Origin: Pseudomonas sp. PA27(2017) | GTDB lineage: Bacteria; Pseudomonadota; Gammaproteobacteria; Pseudomonadales; Pseudomonadaceae | Length of the DNA: 64,000 nt | Direction of reading: 5' to 3' | Assembly: GCF_001945445.1 (NCBI RefSeq) | Contig: NZ_MSXW01000023.1 | Span: forward strand, 1 to 64,000 | Shown here: positions 38,750 through 48,367 of the stretch, piece after piece | Numbering within the stretch: the stretch's first letter is position 1 | Layout of the letters: every line of letters begins with the position of its first letter | Made by a program: the position numbers and the translations under genes | The notes under the pieces: generated by a model | Seen by the model: only the letters and a program-made list of their open reading frames with translations | Told to the model about the DNA's origin: nothing | Databases searched by the model: none

Positions 38750-38781
38750 GATGCTGCTCGCCGTATACGGCGAGCAGCATC
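38750..38781. terminator. Perfect 32-bp palindrome after the exoprotein gene
   Basis: GATGCTGCTCGCCGTA is followed immediately by its exact reverse complement, giving a 32-bp perfect palindrome eight bases past the stop. No T-tract follows. As RNA it would form a 14-bp stem with a four-base loop. It lies between the toxin-like gene and the candidate immunity genes and may reduce or separate their expression. Confidence 0.6.
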
Positions 38782-38879
38782 CCAGAACTATCGCTACCGA
38801 CTAAAGAACTACGTTTCGCCATGGATAAAAGGTATCCATCCACAAAACCAATATGACCATGCTCAGCGAGAGGCTCGTT

Positions 38880-39338
38880 ATGCGACTTCTATTTGCAGGC
38901 CTATTCTGCGCCCTCAGCCTGACAGCCTGCGGCAGTACTCTACCTTTCCAACCTGTACCGGACTCTTATCTGCTCTGGGCAAAGCCGGGCGCCTCCCAAC
39001 TCGAGGTGAAGAAAGCCCTGCTGGAGTGCGGCATGGCCAGCCCCAGCTCACCGGCACGACCACCGCTGGATCCGCGCACACCCGATCAATTAGCAGCAGC
39101 AGAGAATTGCATGCAGGCAGCAGGCTTCAAGGCCCCCCAGCCAAGCCATCGTATGTGCGCAGCACAACCTCATCTGGCTACTTGCCAAGCCGATGCGGCT
39201 CCCACCTCGCGAAGCGTCGAGCGGCGCCTGAGTAGTAATTATTGCCAGGCCAAGAAGGACGTTGAGTTCTGCCGCCGCACGGCAAGTAACCCCTCTGCAT
39301 GCGAAGAAGGCCCGGTGGTCCCTGAATGCCTGCCTTGA
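38880..39338 (+). CDS. Putative lipoprotein, candidate immunity protein (copy 1)
   Basis: The 152-residue protein has a lipoprotein signal with lipobox LTAC at residues 15-18, then six or more further Cys residues. It shares the segments KPGAS..E.KKALLECG, DVEFCRRTASNPSAC and the ending PECLP with the product of 39989, so the two are paralogues. I do not recognise the family. The ATG at 38880 follows AGAGG; two earlier in-frame ATGs lack a ribosome site and would misplace the lipobox. Position directly behind the exoprotein and periplasmic lipid anchoring fit immunity to a periplasmic lipase-type toxin. That function is inferred. Confidence 0.75.
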   Translation: MRLLFAGLFCALSLTACGSTLPFQPVPDSYLLWAKPGASQLEVKKALLECGMASPSSPARPPLDPRTPDQLAAAENCMQAAGFKAPQPSHRMCAAQPHLATCQADAAPTSRSVERRLSSNYCQAKKDVEFCRRTASNPSACEEGPVVPECLP

Positions 39339-39541
39339 ACCTAGAAGTAGTTACTGAGAAATCCCAGTTCGTCTAACCGACGAGCACGCAACTGGTACGT
39401 CCTCTCCCATAGCAACAGCCCTGCCCTAAAGAGAGCTGCCAACACATGCGCAATAAAAACAAATCGTCTTCTTTTTGAAGATCCTCTCGCGGGGCACGAG
39501 TCTGGGTTTAACGCCAATACAAGCAACGTTCAGCCTCCGAA

Positions 39542-39982
39542 ATGGCTGCAAGGGACAACCAAGGAGCAGGTTGCGATTATCCCTTCAAACGCATAGTGGC
39601 ATCCTTCACCCTCTGCCCGGCGCTGGTGGGCGTGTTCACATTTGGGTATTTCTACACGCTTGAGCTGATGGCCCGAACCACCAGCATGAGCGTCTTGGAA
39701 ACCGTGATAGGTACGTTCTGGTTCGGCATTCTGTCGGCCGTGACGAGTCTGGTTTTCTATGGCATCCCAGCGTTCGGCCTGGCAATGTTTTACGCATACT
39801 TCCAGCTTCGTCGGTTTGTTCTGCACATGCTGATCGTTTGCCTGGCTGGAGGTACGGGCGCACTCGTGTGGGGTGAGGTGCTGCCGATGGAAACTCATCA
39901 TGTCGGCAACTTCTGCCTGGGCGCAGTGACGTCGTTGCTGATGGCCCTCTATGCGCTGCCGAGACAGAAGCCAGGCAGCTAG
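39542..39982 (+). CDS. Small integral membrane protein, unknown
   Basis: The 146-residue protein has about four hydrophobic segments (around 22-45, 55-80, 92-112 and 122-140) and no recognised domain. The ribosome site is weak, and the start could lie further downstream at GTG 39596. It lies between two paralogous lipoproteins and seven bases before the second. Membrane immunity proteins are common in CDI loci, so this is a second immunity candidate; it could equally assist the lipoproteins. Confidence in the reading frame is better than in the function. Confidence 0.6.
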   Translation: MAARDNQGAGCDYPFKRIVASFTLCPALVGVFTFGYFYTLELMARTTSMSVLETVIGTFWFGILSAVTSLVFYGIPAFGLAMFYAYFQLRRFVLHMLIVCLAGGTGALVWGEVLPMETHHVGNFCLGAVTSLLMALYALPRQKPGS

Positions 39983-39988
39983 GACCTT

Positions 39989-40438
39989 ATGACCGTGCCC
40001 CTGCGAACCGTCTTTCTGATCGTGCTAGCTAGCGCTCTGACCGCCTGCTGGGGACGGCAGCCGTTTCAGCCGCCACCATTCAACTTCGAGGTCTGGCAAA
40101 AGCCGGGCGCTTCAACAATGGAGATCAAGAAGGCCCTGCTGGCATGCGGCTCGCCACATCCGCAGGAGGATGACCACCCGCCCAACCAACGGGCCGAGAC
40201 CCAAAACTGCCTGATTGCTGCCGGCTATAGGATGCCGAAGCAGTACTCTACCCAGTGCACCCTTCAACCGGACCTTCCCGCGTGCCAACCCGGCGCAACG
40301 CCTACTTCGCCCAGCGCCGAACGCCGGTTGAACAGTGACTATTGTCGGGCAAGGCGAGATATGGATTTCTGCCGCCGCACGGTCAGCAATCCTTCCGCCT
40401 GCACGCCTGGCCCGGTCGAGCCGGAATGCCTGCCGTGA
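39989..40438 (+). CDS. Putative lipoprotein, candidate immunity protein (copy 2)
   Basis: The 149-residue lipoprotein (lipobox LTAC at residues 17-20) is a paralogue of the product of 38880. Shared segments include QKPGAST.EIKKALLACG, SAERRL.SDYC.AR.D and CRRTVSNPSAC, ending PECLP. It lies seven bases after the membrane protein gene and is probably co-transcribed with it. Tandem related immunity genes next to CdiA or T6SS lipase effectors usually mark past toxin exchanges. No family name is recognised. Confidence 0.75.
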   Translation: MTVPLRTVFLIVLASALTACWGRQPFQPPPFNFEVWQKPGASTMEIKKALLACGSPHPQEDDHPPNQRAETQNCLIAAGYRMPKQYSTQCTLQPDLPACQPGATPTSPSAERRLNSDYCRARRDMDFCRRTVSNPSACTPGPVEPECLP

Positions 40439-40548
40439 ACCCAGGATCGTGCCCAGGCTCTGAGTAGGCGCCCGGCACCAGTAACGCGCCAGGGAAACCA
40501 TCCAATCCACCTCGCGGCTCGATTCCGCTAGGCACGCCCTTCAAATCC

Positions 40549-40680
40549 CGATCAATTCGATCAAAAAAATTTACTCAAAACGAACGATTCGCTCAAATAA
40601 ACGCGGAGAGAGCCGAGCTCATCTAGAAATATTTGATCGATTCAATCATAGATGTTATTCATAATGACCAAAACAATCAT
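40549..40680. promoter_or_regulatory. AT-rich promoter/operator region of the acid-sugar operon
   Basis: This region repeats short TCAAA/GATC-containing words: TTCGATCAAA, GCTCAAATAA, ATTTGATCGATTCAATCAT and CAATCATAA. CGAACGATTCG also resembles the TTCG-containing sites bound by GlpR-like DeoR regulators. It is strikingly AT-rich against its surroundings and precedes 40695. Binding by the DeoR protein of 48368 is inferred. Confidence 0.5.
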
Positions 40681-40694
40681 AAACAGGATAAGCC

Positions 40695-41570
40695 ATGAAA
40701 TTCCACGGTATCGTCCCTGCCCTCGTCACGCCGTTCAATGCGGCCCAGGAGGTCGATGAGCCGGCGCTTGCCGCGCTTATCGAGAGCCTCGTCTCTGCCG
40801 GCGTGCACGGCTTGTTCGTACTGGGCACCAATGGCGAGTTCTTCGCGCTCTCCGACGTCGAGAAAGTGCGCATCGCCAAACTGACCGTCGAGATCGCCGC
40901 CGGCCGCGTGCCGGTGATTGCCGGCACCGGCGCCTTCGCCACCCGCGATGTGATCGAGCTGAACAAGAAGATGAGCGATGTGGGCGTTCAGGCCCTGTCG
41001 GTCATCACGCCTTACTTCAATGCCGTCAGCCAGAGCGAGCTGATCAATCACTATCAGGCCATCGGCGACGCCTCCGATCTGCCGATCATGCTCTACAACA
41101 TTCCCGCCAAGACCGGTATGTCGATCGGTATCGGCGCGGTCGCAGCGCTTTACCAGCACCCGCAGATCAAGGGCATCAAGGACAGCGCCGGCAACTTCGA
41201 CGCCCTGGTGCAGATGATGCGCTACCGCAGCGACGATTTCGCGGTGTTCGCCGGCACCGACTCGCTCATCTACTGGAACCTCCTGGCCGGCGGTGATGGC
41301 GCGGTGGCGGCCACCGCCAACGCGGTGCCCCATGTGGTGATGGATATCTGGAACCAGTTCCAGGCCGGCAACCACGAAGCCGCCCGCGCCGCCCAGGAGG
41401 CCCTGCGCCCGCTGCGCGACGCCTTTGCACTGGGCACCATGCCGTCCGTGCTGAAAAAGGCCACAGACCTGCTCAACGTGCCGGTCGGCCCCTGCCGCGC
41501 CCCCGTTGCCGCCCTCGATGAACAGACCGTGCACAAGCTCGAAGGCTTGCTGGCCGCCTACCAACGCTGA
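40695..41570 (+). CDS. DapA/NanA-superfamily lyase (dihydrodipicolinate synthase-like)
   Basis: The 291-residue class I aldolase-type TIM barrel shows GTNGEFFAL at the carboxylate-binding loop, YNIPAKTG with the catalytic Tyr, and GIKDSAGNF with the Schiff-base Lys. Members condense or cleave pyruvate-type compounds or dehydrate sugar acids. In an operon with DUF1537 kinase and PdxA2 it is not lysine biosynthesis; a 2-keto acid aldolase or dehydratase is likely. It is the first gene of the unit, behind an AT-rich regulatory region, and the alcohol dehydrogenase follows 14 bases downstream. Confidence 0.9.
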   Translation: MKFHGIVPALVTPFNAAQEVDEPALAALIESLVSAGVHGLFVLGTNGEFFALSDVEKVRIAKLTVEIAAGRVPVIAGTGAFATRDVIELNKKMSDVGVQALSVITPYFNAVSQSELINHYQAIGDASDLPIMLYNIPAKTGMSIGIGAVAALYQHPQIKGIKDSAGNFDALVQMMRYRSDDFAVFAGTDSLIYWNLLAGGDGAVAATANAVPHVVMDIWNQFQAGNHEAARAAQEALRPLRDAFALGTMPSVLKKATDLLNVPVGPCRAPVAALDEQTVHKLEGLLAAYQR

Positions 41571-41584
41571 GCCGGAGGATCACC

Positions 41585-42745
41585 ATGTATCACTTCCAGA
41601 CCGTCAAACACGTCATCCACGGCCCCGACAGCCTGAGCACCCTGGGCGACAAGCTCGCGCTGCTCGACACACCGCTGCAGCGCGTGGTGCTGGTCACCCA
41701 GAACGCCATGCACCAGTTGGGCGTCACCGAGCGCGTGGTCGCCCAGCTAGAGGCCAAGTCCATCGCCGTCACCGTGGTCGATGATGTCGAGATCGAGCCG
41801 ACCCTGGAAAATATCGAAGGCGTGTTCCGCCGCGCCGTGGCCCCTGCCGCGCCAGACGCGCTGATCGCCATCGGCGGCGGCAGCGTGCTGGACGCCGCCA
41901 AGCTGTTCGCCGTGTTGCTCACCAACGACATGCCGCTGCGCGACATGCTCGGCATCGACAAGGTACCCAATGCCGGCGCGCCCATGGTGCTGGTGCCGAC
42001 CACCTCGGGCACCGGCTCGGAGGTCACCCCCAACGCCATCGTCACCCTGCCGGACGAGGAACTGAAGATCGGTGTGGTCAGCCGCCACCTGCTGCCGACT
42101 CTGGTGATCCTCGACGCCACCCTGACCCTAGGCCTGCCCAAGCCGATCACTGCCGCCACCGGTATGGACGCCTTCACCCACTCGCTGGAGTCGTTCATTT
42201 CCACCAAGGCCAACCCGATCAGCGACACCTTCGCTCTGGAGTCGATGCGACTGATCGCCGGCAGCATCGTCGAGGCGTATCAGCAGCCCGGCTCGGTGCA
42301 GGCGCGCAGTGACATGCTGCTCGGCTCGATGTACGGCGGCCTGGCGCTGACTGCCGCCGGCACCGCTGCCGTGCACGCCCTGGCCTACCCGCTGGGCGGC
42401 AAGTTCCACGTCACCCACGGGGTGGCCAACGCCATGCTGCTGCCCCACGTGATGGCCTTCAACATGGATGCCTGCGCGCCACGCCTCAAGCGCGCTGCCT
42501 GCGTCTGCGGCCTGGCGCGAGAAACGGACAGTGACGAAGTGGCCGCACGCAAACTGATCGACCAGATCAGCGCCTGGACCGCCACCCTGGAGATTCCCCA
42601 GAACCTGCGTGACTTCGGCGTGGCCGAGGAGCACCTGGCGGACATGGCTGTGGCGGCCTCCAAGGTCACCCGCCTGATGGTCAACAATCCCAAGGCACTC
42701 AGCCTGGACGATATCCAGCAGTTGTACCGGCGCCTGCTGCCATGA
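41585..42745 (+). CDS. Iron-containing (group III) alcohol dehydrogenase
   Basis: The 386-residue enzyme has the NAD-binding GGGSVLDAAK, the TTSGTGSEVT motif, and the metal ligands: Asp and His in DATLTLGLP and DAFTHSLES, and His residues in VHALAYPLGGKFHVTHG. It interconverts an alcohol or hydroxy acid and the corresponding carbonyl compound. GGAGG precedes the ATG. Its stop overlaps the kinase start by four bases. Hydroxy-acid oxidation of a four-carbon sugar acid or reduction of the aldehyde formed by the lyase are the obvious options. Confidence 0.92.
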   Translation: MYHFQTVKHVIHGPDSLSTLGDKLALLDTPLQRVVLVTQNAMHQLGVTERVVAQLEAKSIAVTVVDDVEIEPTLENIEGVFRRAVAPAAPDALIAIGGGSVLDAAKLFAVLLTNDMPLRDMLGIDKVPNAGAPMVLVPTTSGTGSEVTPNAIVTLPDEELKIGVVSRHLLPTLVILDATLTLGLPKPITAATGMDAFTHSLESFISTKANPISDTFALESMRLIAGSIVEAYQQPGSVQARSDMLLGSMYGGLALTAAGTAAVHALAYPLGGKFHVTHGVANAMLLPHVMAFNMDACAPRLKRAACVCGLARETDSDEVAARKLIDQISAWTATLEIPQNLRDFGVAEEHLADMAVAASKVTRLMVNNPKALSLDDIQQLYRRLLP

Positions 42746-43981
42746 AACGGCCGCTGCTGGTGATCGCTGATGACCTGTCCGGCGCCGCCGACTGTGCGGC
42801 CGGCTTCGCGCGCCACGTGGCCACCGAGGTGCTGCTGGACCCGCGTGCCGAGCACCGCGCCCAGCCGGTGACCGCCATCGACCTGGACACCCGCCGCCTA
42901 CCGGCCGAGGAGGCCGCGCAGCGCCATCGCGCCCTGCTGGAAGCCCGCATCTTCGCTGGCCACGGGCTGTACAAGAAGGTCGACTCGACCCTGCGCGGCA
43001 ATCTGCTCAGCGAAGTCTCCGCACTGCTGGGCAAGGGCATGGCGCTGGTCGCCCCCGCCTTTCCGGCCATGGGTCGTACCACCCTGGGCGGGGTGCAGTA
43101 CGTCGATGGCGTGGCCGTCGATCAGAGCGATGTCTGGCGCAACGAAGGCCTGAGCGGCACGAGCGATCTGCTCGAACTGTTCGGCCGCGACGGCTTGCGC
43201 TGCGCCGCACTCGACCTCGAACAGGTACGCGGCGTCGGGCTGGCTGGATCGCTGGCCCGCCATCTGCGGGCTGGTACCCAGGTGCTGGTCTGCGATGCCC
43301 AGCTGGATGCCGACCTGCAGGCGCTGGCACAGGCCTCGGTCGAGCATGCCGATCAGCTATTCTGGGTCGGCTCGGCCGGCCTCGCCCAACACTTGCCCGC
43401 CGCCCTGGGGCTGGCACAACGCATCGCGCCGGCGCTGCCCGAGGCCGCAGAGCCTGTGCTCACCGTGGTCGGCAGCATGTCGCGGCATTCCCAGGCTCAG
43501 GCCGCGCTGCTCGCCGAGCGCAGCGGCCAGCAGTGGCAGCGCATCGAACCACGGCTGTTGCTGGCAACTGATGCAGCCGATCAGCGCGACGCGTTGAGCG
43601 CTCGCCTGGCCGCACAGATGGCGAGCGGCAAGGATCTGCTGATCAGCCTCGAACAGCGCGACCGCGACCCAGCTCAAGCGACGTTGCTGGGCGCGCCCCT
43701 GGCCCGGTTGCTGCTGCCGGCCATCGCCAAGGCCGGCGCACTTATCGCCACCGGCGGCGAAACCGCCCGCGCCCTCCTTGCCGCTGCCGCCATCGACAGC
43801 CTGCAGCTGCACGGCGAGCTGGCCCCCGGCGTGGTGCTGTCCAGCGCCCGCCGGCAGGGCCGCGAGCTGGCCATTGTCACCAAGGCAGGCGGCTTCGGCC
43901 AGCCGGACACCCTTTACCAGGCCTGGGCTCGCCTGCACGGCGCCAGCCATTCCCAGCCCCTCTCCGAGAAGGAAGCCCACC

Positions 43982-43989
<8 letters not shown>
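42742..43989 (+). CDS. Four-carbon acid sugar kinase (DUF1537, DtnK/OtnK family)
   Basis: The 415-residue kinase has the N-terminal substrate-binding motif IADDLSGAADCAAGF, then YKKVDSTLRGN, and in the C-terminal nucleotide-binding domain GGETARALL and LSSARRQGRELAIVTKAGGFG. DUF1537 enzymes phosphorylate D-threonate, L-threonate or D-erythronate at O4. The next gene encodes PdxA2, the enzyme that acts on the 4-phosphate, which makes D-threonate the first candidate. It overlaps both neighbours by four to eight bases. Confidence 0.92.
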
Positions 43990-45004
<1,015 letters not shown>

Positions 45005-45054
45005 GTCACCCCCAACTTCCTCACGCAAGCCCTAGACAAGAACAATCGGAGCGA

Positions 45055-46470
45055 ATGATGGAAACCTTCAACACCCAAGGCACGTTGATCATCATCGGCA
45101 TGGTGGTCGTCTACATCCTGTTCACTTCCTGGCTGACGATGCGCATTCGCAGCAAGAACACCGAACAGTACATGGTCGCCTCGCGTAGCATGCCTGCCTT
45201 CATCGTCGGCATGCTGATGATGTCCGAATACATCGGCGCCAAATCCACCATCGGCACCGCCCAGGCGGCGTTCGAAAGCGGCATGGCCGCGGCCTGGGCG
45301 GTGGTCGCCGCCGCCATCGGCTTTCCGCTGTTCGCCATCCTGATGGCCAGGAAGCTCTACAGCTCCGGCGAATACACCATCTCTGGCTTCATCGAGCGCC
45401 GTTACGGCTATGGCGCCAAGATGATGGTCTCGGTGATCATGATCTACGCCCTGCTGCTGGTGAACGTGGGTAACTACGTCAGCGGCGCGGCGGCCATCGC
45501 CACGGTAATGCACATCAACCTGCCCACCGCCGCCTTCATCACCGCCATCGTCAGCACCCTCTACTACGCCTTCGGCGGCATGAAGAGCGTGGCCTACATC
45601 AGCGTGCTGCACACCGTCGTCAAATACGCCGGGGTGATGATCGTGCTGTGGATCGCCCTCAAGCTGGCCGGCGGTTTCGACCAGGTTCACCAGAGCCTGC
45701 CAGCGCACTACTTCACCTGGGATGGCGCCATCGGTGGCTCCAAGGTAATGGCCTGGATCATCGGCACCGTGGGCGCGATTTTCTCCACCCAGTACATCAT
45801 GCAGGCGATCAGCACCACCAAGAGCGCCAAGTCCGCACGCAACGCCGCGCTGTGGGCTGGCCTGATGTGCCTGCCGATCTCCATCGCCCTGGGCGTGATT
45901 GGCGTGGTCTCCAAGTACCTGCACCCGGATATGGACAGCCTCTATGCCCTGCCGGTATTCCTGCAGTCGATGAGCCCATGGATGGCCGGTGTGGTCACCA
46001 TCTCCCTGGTCGCCTCGGTGTTCGTCGGCGTCAGCGCCGTGGCCCTGGCCATCACCTCGCTGGTGGTGCGCGACTTCTACGTGCCAATCTGCAAGCCCAA
46101 CGCCGAGCGCGAGTTCCGCATGACCAAGGTGATCAGCCTGATCGTCGGTTTCGTGCCCCTGGTGTTCGTGTTCGCCGCGCCGGAAATTCTCAACCTGTCG
46201 TTCTTCACCCGCGCCCTGCGCCTGTCGATCACCGTCATTGCCCTGGTGGCCATCTACCTGCCGCTGTTCGCCACCGGCCGCGGCGCGACCTGGGGCCTGG
46301 GTGCCGCCACGGTCACCACCAGCGTGTGGTACCTGATGGGCAACCCGTACGGCATCGATAACATGTACATCGCCCTGATCACCCCGGCCGTGGTGATCTG
46401 CATCGAGCGCCTGCTGCCGCGCAGCAAGGCCGACGCCAACGCTTCGGAGGTTTCCAATGCCAACTCTTGA
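45055..46470 (+). CDS. Sodium:solute symporter family (SSS) transporter
   Basis: The 471-residue inner-membrane protein has about 13 helices. It shows the SSS features SRSMPAFIVGMLMMSEYIGAKSTIGTAQ at helices 2-3 and SGEYTISGFIERRYG. The second ATG (45058) is equally possible. A purine-rich CGGAGCG site lies upstream. It would import the acid sugar or sialic-acid-like substrate of the operon with sodium. The stop lies 14 bases inside the next gene. Confidence 0.9.
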   Translation: MMETFNTQGTLIIIGMVVVYILFTSWLTMRIRSKNTEQYMVASRSMPAFIVGMLMMSEYIGAKSTIGTAQAAFESGMAAAWAVVAAAIGFPLFAILMARKLYSSGEYTISGFIERRYGYGAKMMVSVIMIYALLLVNVGNYVSGAAAIATVMHINLPTAAFITAIVSTLYYAFGGMKSVAYISVLHTVVKYAGVMIVLWIALKLAGGFDQVHQSLPAHYFTWDGAIGGSKVMAWIIGTVGAIFSTQYIMQAISTTKSAKSARNAALWAGLMCLPISIALGVIGVVSKYLHPDMDSLYALPVFLQSMSPWMAGVVTISLVASVFVGVSAVALAITSLVVRDFYVPICKPNAEREFRMTKVISLIVGFVPLVFVFAAPEILNLSFFTRALRLSITVIALVAIYLPLFATGRGATWGLGAATVTTSVWYLMGNPYGIDNMYIALITPAVVICIERLLPRSKADANASEVSNANS

Positions 46471-47581
46471 ACAGCGCCACGACGCCTACCTGCCCACGCC
46501 CTATGCCCAGAACCATGCCGCCAATCTGCATGAACTGGCCGACGGCACCCTGCTGTGCACCTGGTTCGCCGGCACCCAGGAAGGCATGGCCGACATCTTC
46601 GTGCTGCTGTCGCGCCGCGACCCGGCCACCGGCGTGTGGAGCGAGCCGCAGAAGATGTCCGAAGACGCCAGCCGCTCGGAACAGAATCCCATCCTGTTCC
46701 AGGCACCAGATGGCCCGCTGTGGCTGATCTGGACCGCCCAGGTTTCCGGCAACCAGGAAACCGCCATCGTGCGCCGTCGCCTGTCCGAGGACGGCGGCCT
46801 GACCTGGGGCCCGATCGAGACGCTGTTCGACGAGGTGGGCACCTTCGTGCGTCACCCGCCGACGGTGCTGAGCAACGGCGACTGGGTATTCCCGGTGTGG
46901 TACTGCATCACCCAGCCGGGCGAGAAATGGATCGGCAACCATGACGTCAGCGCGGTGATGATCAGCAGCGATCAGGGCCGCACCTGGAGCCGCCACGATG
47001 TGCCGCAGAGCACCGGCGCCGTGCACATGAACGTTCAGCAGCTGACCGACGGCAGCCTGTTGGGCCTGTTCCGCAGCCGCTGGGCGGACAACGTTTATGC
47101 CAGCCGCTCGACCGATCTGGGCCGCACCTGGAGCGTACCGGCGCCCACGGAGTTGCCGAACAACAACTCGTCGATCCAGTACATCCGCCTGGCCAGCGGC
47201 GAACTGGCGCTGGTCTACAACCCGATCAACGCCGAGGGTATCGAGCAGCGCCGCGCTTCGCTGTACGACGAGATCGAGGACGAGGGCGACGAGCGCGTCA
47301 CGCCGACCGTCAATGCCGACGGTCGCGGCGCCGTGTGGGGCATCCCACGGGCGCCCATGAGCCTGGCGATTTCAGCCGATGAAGGACGCAGTTGGCCGCT
47401 GCGTCTAGATATCGAGCTCGGCGATGGCTTCTGCATGACCAACAACTCCCAGGAGAAGCTCAACCGCGAGTTCTCTTACCCGAGCATCATCCAGGCTCGT
47501 GACGGTAGCCTGCACGTGGCCTTTACCTACTTCCGGCAGAAGATCAAACACGTGCATATTCCCCTGGCGGCTATCCGCTAG
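46457..47581 (+). CDS. BNR/sialidase-fold protein (exo-alpha-sialidase family)
   Basis: The 374-residue six-bladed propeller carries four Asp-box repeats (SEDGGLTWG, SSDQGRTWS, STDLGRTWS, SADEGRSWP). The beginning, QNHAANLHELADGTLLCTWFAGTQEG, is typical of the BNR_2 family. There is no signal peptide, so it is cytoplasmic, unlike secreted sialidases. Proteins like this occur in bacterial sugar-acid operons, where hydrolase or lactonase roles are possible. It overlaps the transporter by 14 bases. Its chemistry here is not known. Confidence 0.88.
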   Translation: MPTLEQRHDAYLPTPYAQNHAANLHELADGTLLCTWFAGTQEGMADIFVLLSRRDPATGVWSEPQKMSEDASRSEQNPILFQAPDGPLWLIWTAQVSGNQETAIVRRRLSEDGGLTWGPIETLFDEVGTFVRHPPTVLSNGDWVFPVWYCITQPGEKWIGNHDVSAVMISSDQGRTWSRHDVPQSTGAVHMNVQQLTDGSLLGLFRSRWADNVYASRSTDLGRTWSVPAPTELPNNNSSIQYIRLASGELALVYNPINAEGIEQRRASLYDEIEDEGDERVTPTVNADGRGAVWGIPRAPMSLAISADEGRSWPLRLDIELGDGFCMTNNSQEKLNREFSYPSIIQARDGSLHVAFTYFRQKIKHVHIPLAAIR

Positions 47582-47588
47582 AGCCAAC

Positions 47589-47612
47589 GGGCGCCCTGGT
47601 GGCGCCCCTTTT
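47589..47612 (+). terminator. Terminator-like hairpin before the SDR gene
   Basis: GGGCGCC (47589-47595) and GGCGCCC (47601-47607) form a perfect stem with a five-base loop, followed by CTTTT. It ends just before the ribosome site GGAG of the SDR gene, so it probably reduces rather than stops expression of the last genes. Confidence 0.75.
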
Positions 47613-47627
47613 GCGTGGAGAATCCAG

Positions 47628-48314
47628 ATGAGTGAAGACCGCCGCTGCGCGTTGGTCACCGGGGTCAGCTCGGGCATCGGCGAAGCCATTGCCCTGCGCC
47701 TGCTCGAAGACGGCTGGCAGGTAATCGGCATGAGCCGACGCGCGCCGAGCCTGCAACACCCGAACCTGAGTTTCGTCGCTGCGGACCTGGCCGACAACGC
47801 CTCGCTGGCCGGCACCCTGGCCGATATCCCGGCACTGGACGCCATCGTCCATGCCGCTGGCTTCATGCGCACCGCGCCCCTGGGTGAACTACGCGACGAG
47901 GACGGCGCGGCCATGTGGCAGGTGCACGTCAGCGCTGCCACGCAACTGGTCAACGGCCTGCTCGGCCGCCTGCGTGCACCGGGGCGCATCGTGCTGGTCG
48001 GCAGTCGCACCATGTATGGCGCAGCGGGCCGCAGTCAGTACGCCGCCACCAAGGCCGCGCTGATCGGCCTGGTACGTTCATGGGCCATCGAGCTGGCGCC
48101 CAGGGGCATCACCGTCAACCTGGTCGCCCCGGGCGCCACCGAAACGCCGATGCTGATCGATCCGGCCCGCCAGGGCACGCCGCCGCGCCAGCCGCCCATC
48201 GGGCGCTTTATCCAGCCCCGTGAAGTGGCGGCCATGACCGCCTTTCTACTCGGCCCCGACGCCGGCGCCATCACCGGTCAGCAGTTGGTGATCTGCGGCG
48301 GTGCCTCGTTGTGA
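47628..48314 (+). CDS. Short-chain dehydrogenase/reductase
   Basis: The 228-residue SDR has TGVSSGIGEA for NAD(P) binding, NVAG-equivalent HAAGFM, and the catalytic Ser and YAATK (Tyr-x-x-x-Lys) motif. The end AITGQQLVICGGASL is standard for classical SDRs. The ATG at 47628 follows GGAGAATCC. It follows the hairpin at 47589 and precedes the DeoR regulator by 53 bp. It probably oxidises or reduces a hydroxyl group of the operon's sugar acid. Confidence 0.9.
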   Translation: MSEDRRCALVTGVSSGIGEAIALRLLEDGWQVIGMSRRAPSLQHPNLSFVAADLADNASLAGTLADIPALDAIVHAAGFMRTAPLGELRDEDGAAMWQVHVSAATQLVNGLLGRLRAPGRIVLVGSRTMYGAAGRSQYAATKAALIGLVRSWAIELAPRGITVNLVAPGATETPMLIDPARQGTPPRQPPIGRFIQPREVAAMTAFLLGPDAGAITGQQLVICGGASL

Positions 48315-48367
48315 GCTGGCCAGGCGGTAAGTGATACAGTGCAGCCGCCTCTCCCTGAAGGATCGCC

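Noticed and set aside
39341..39526. 61-codon minus-strand frame between the candidate immunity genes
   Set aside because: No ribosome site, no homologous feature, and opposite to the direction of the operon.
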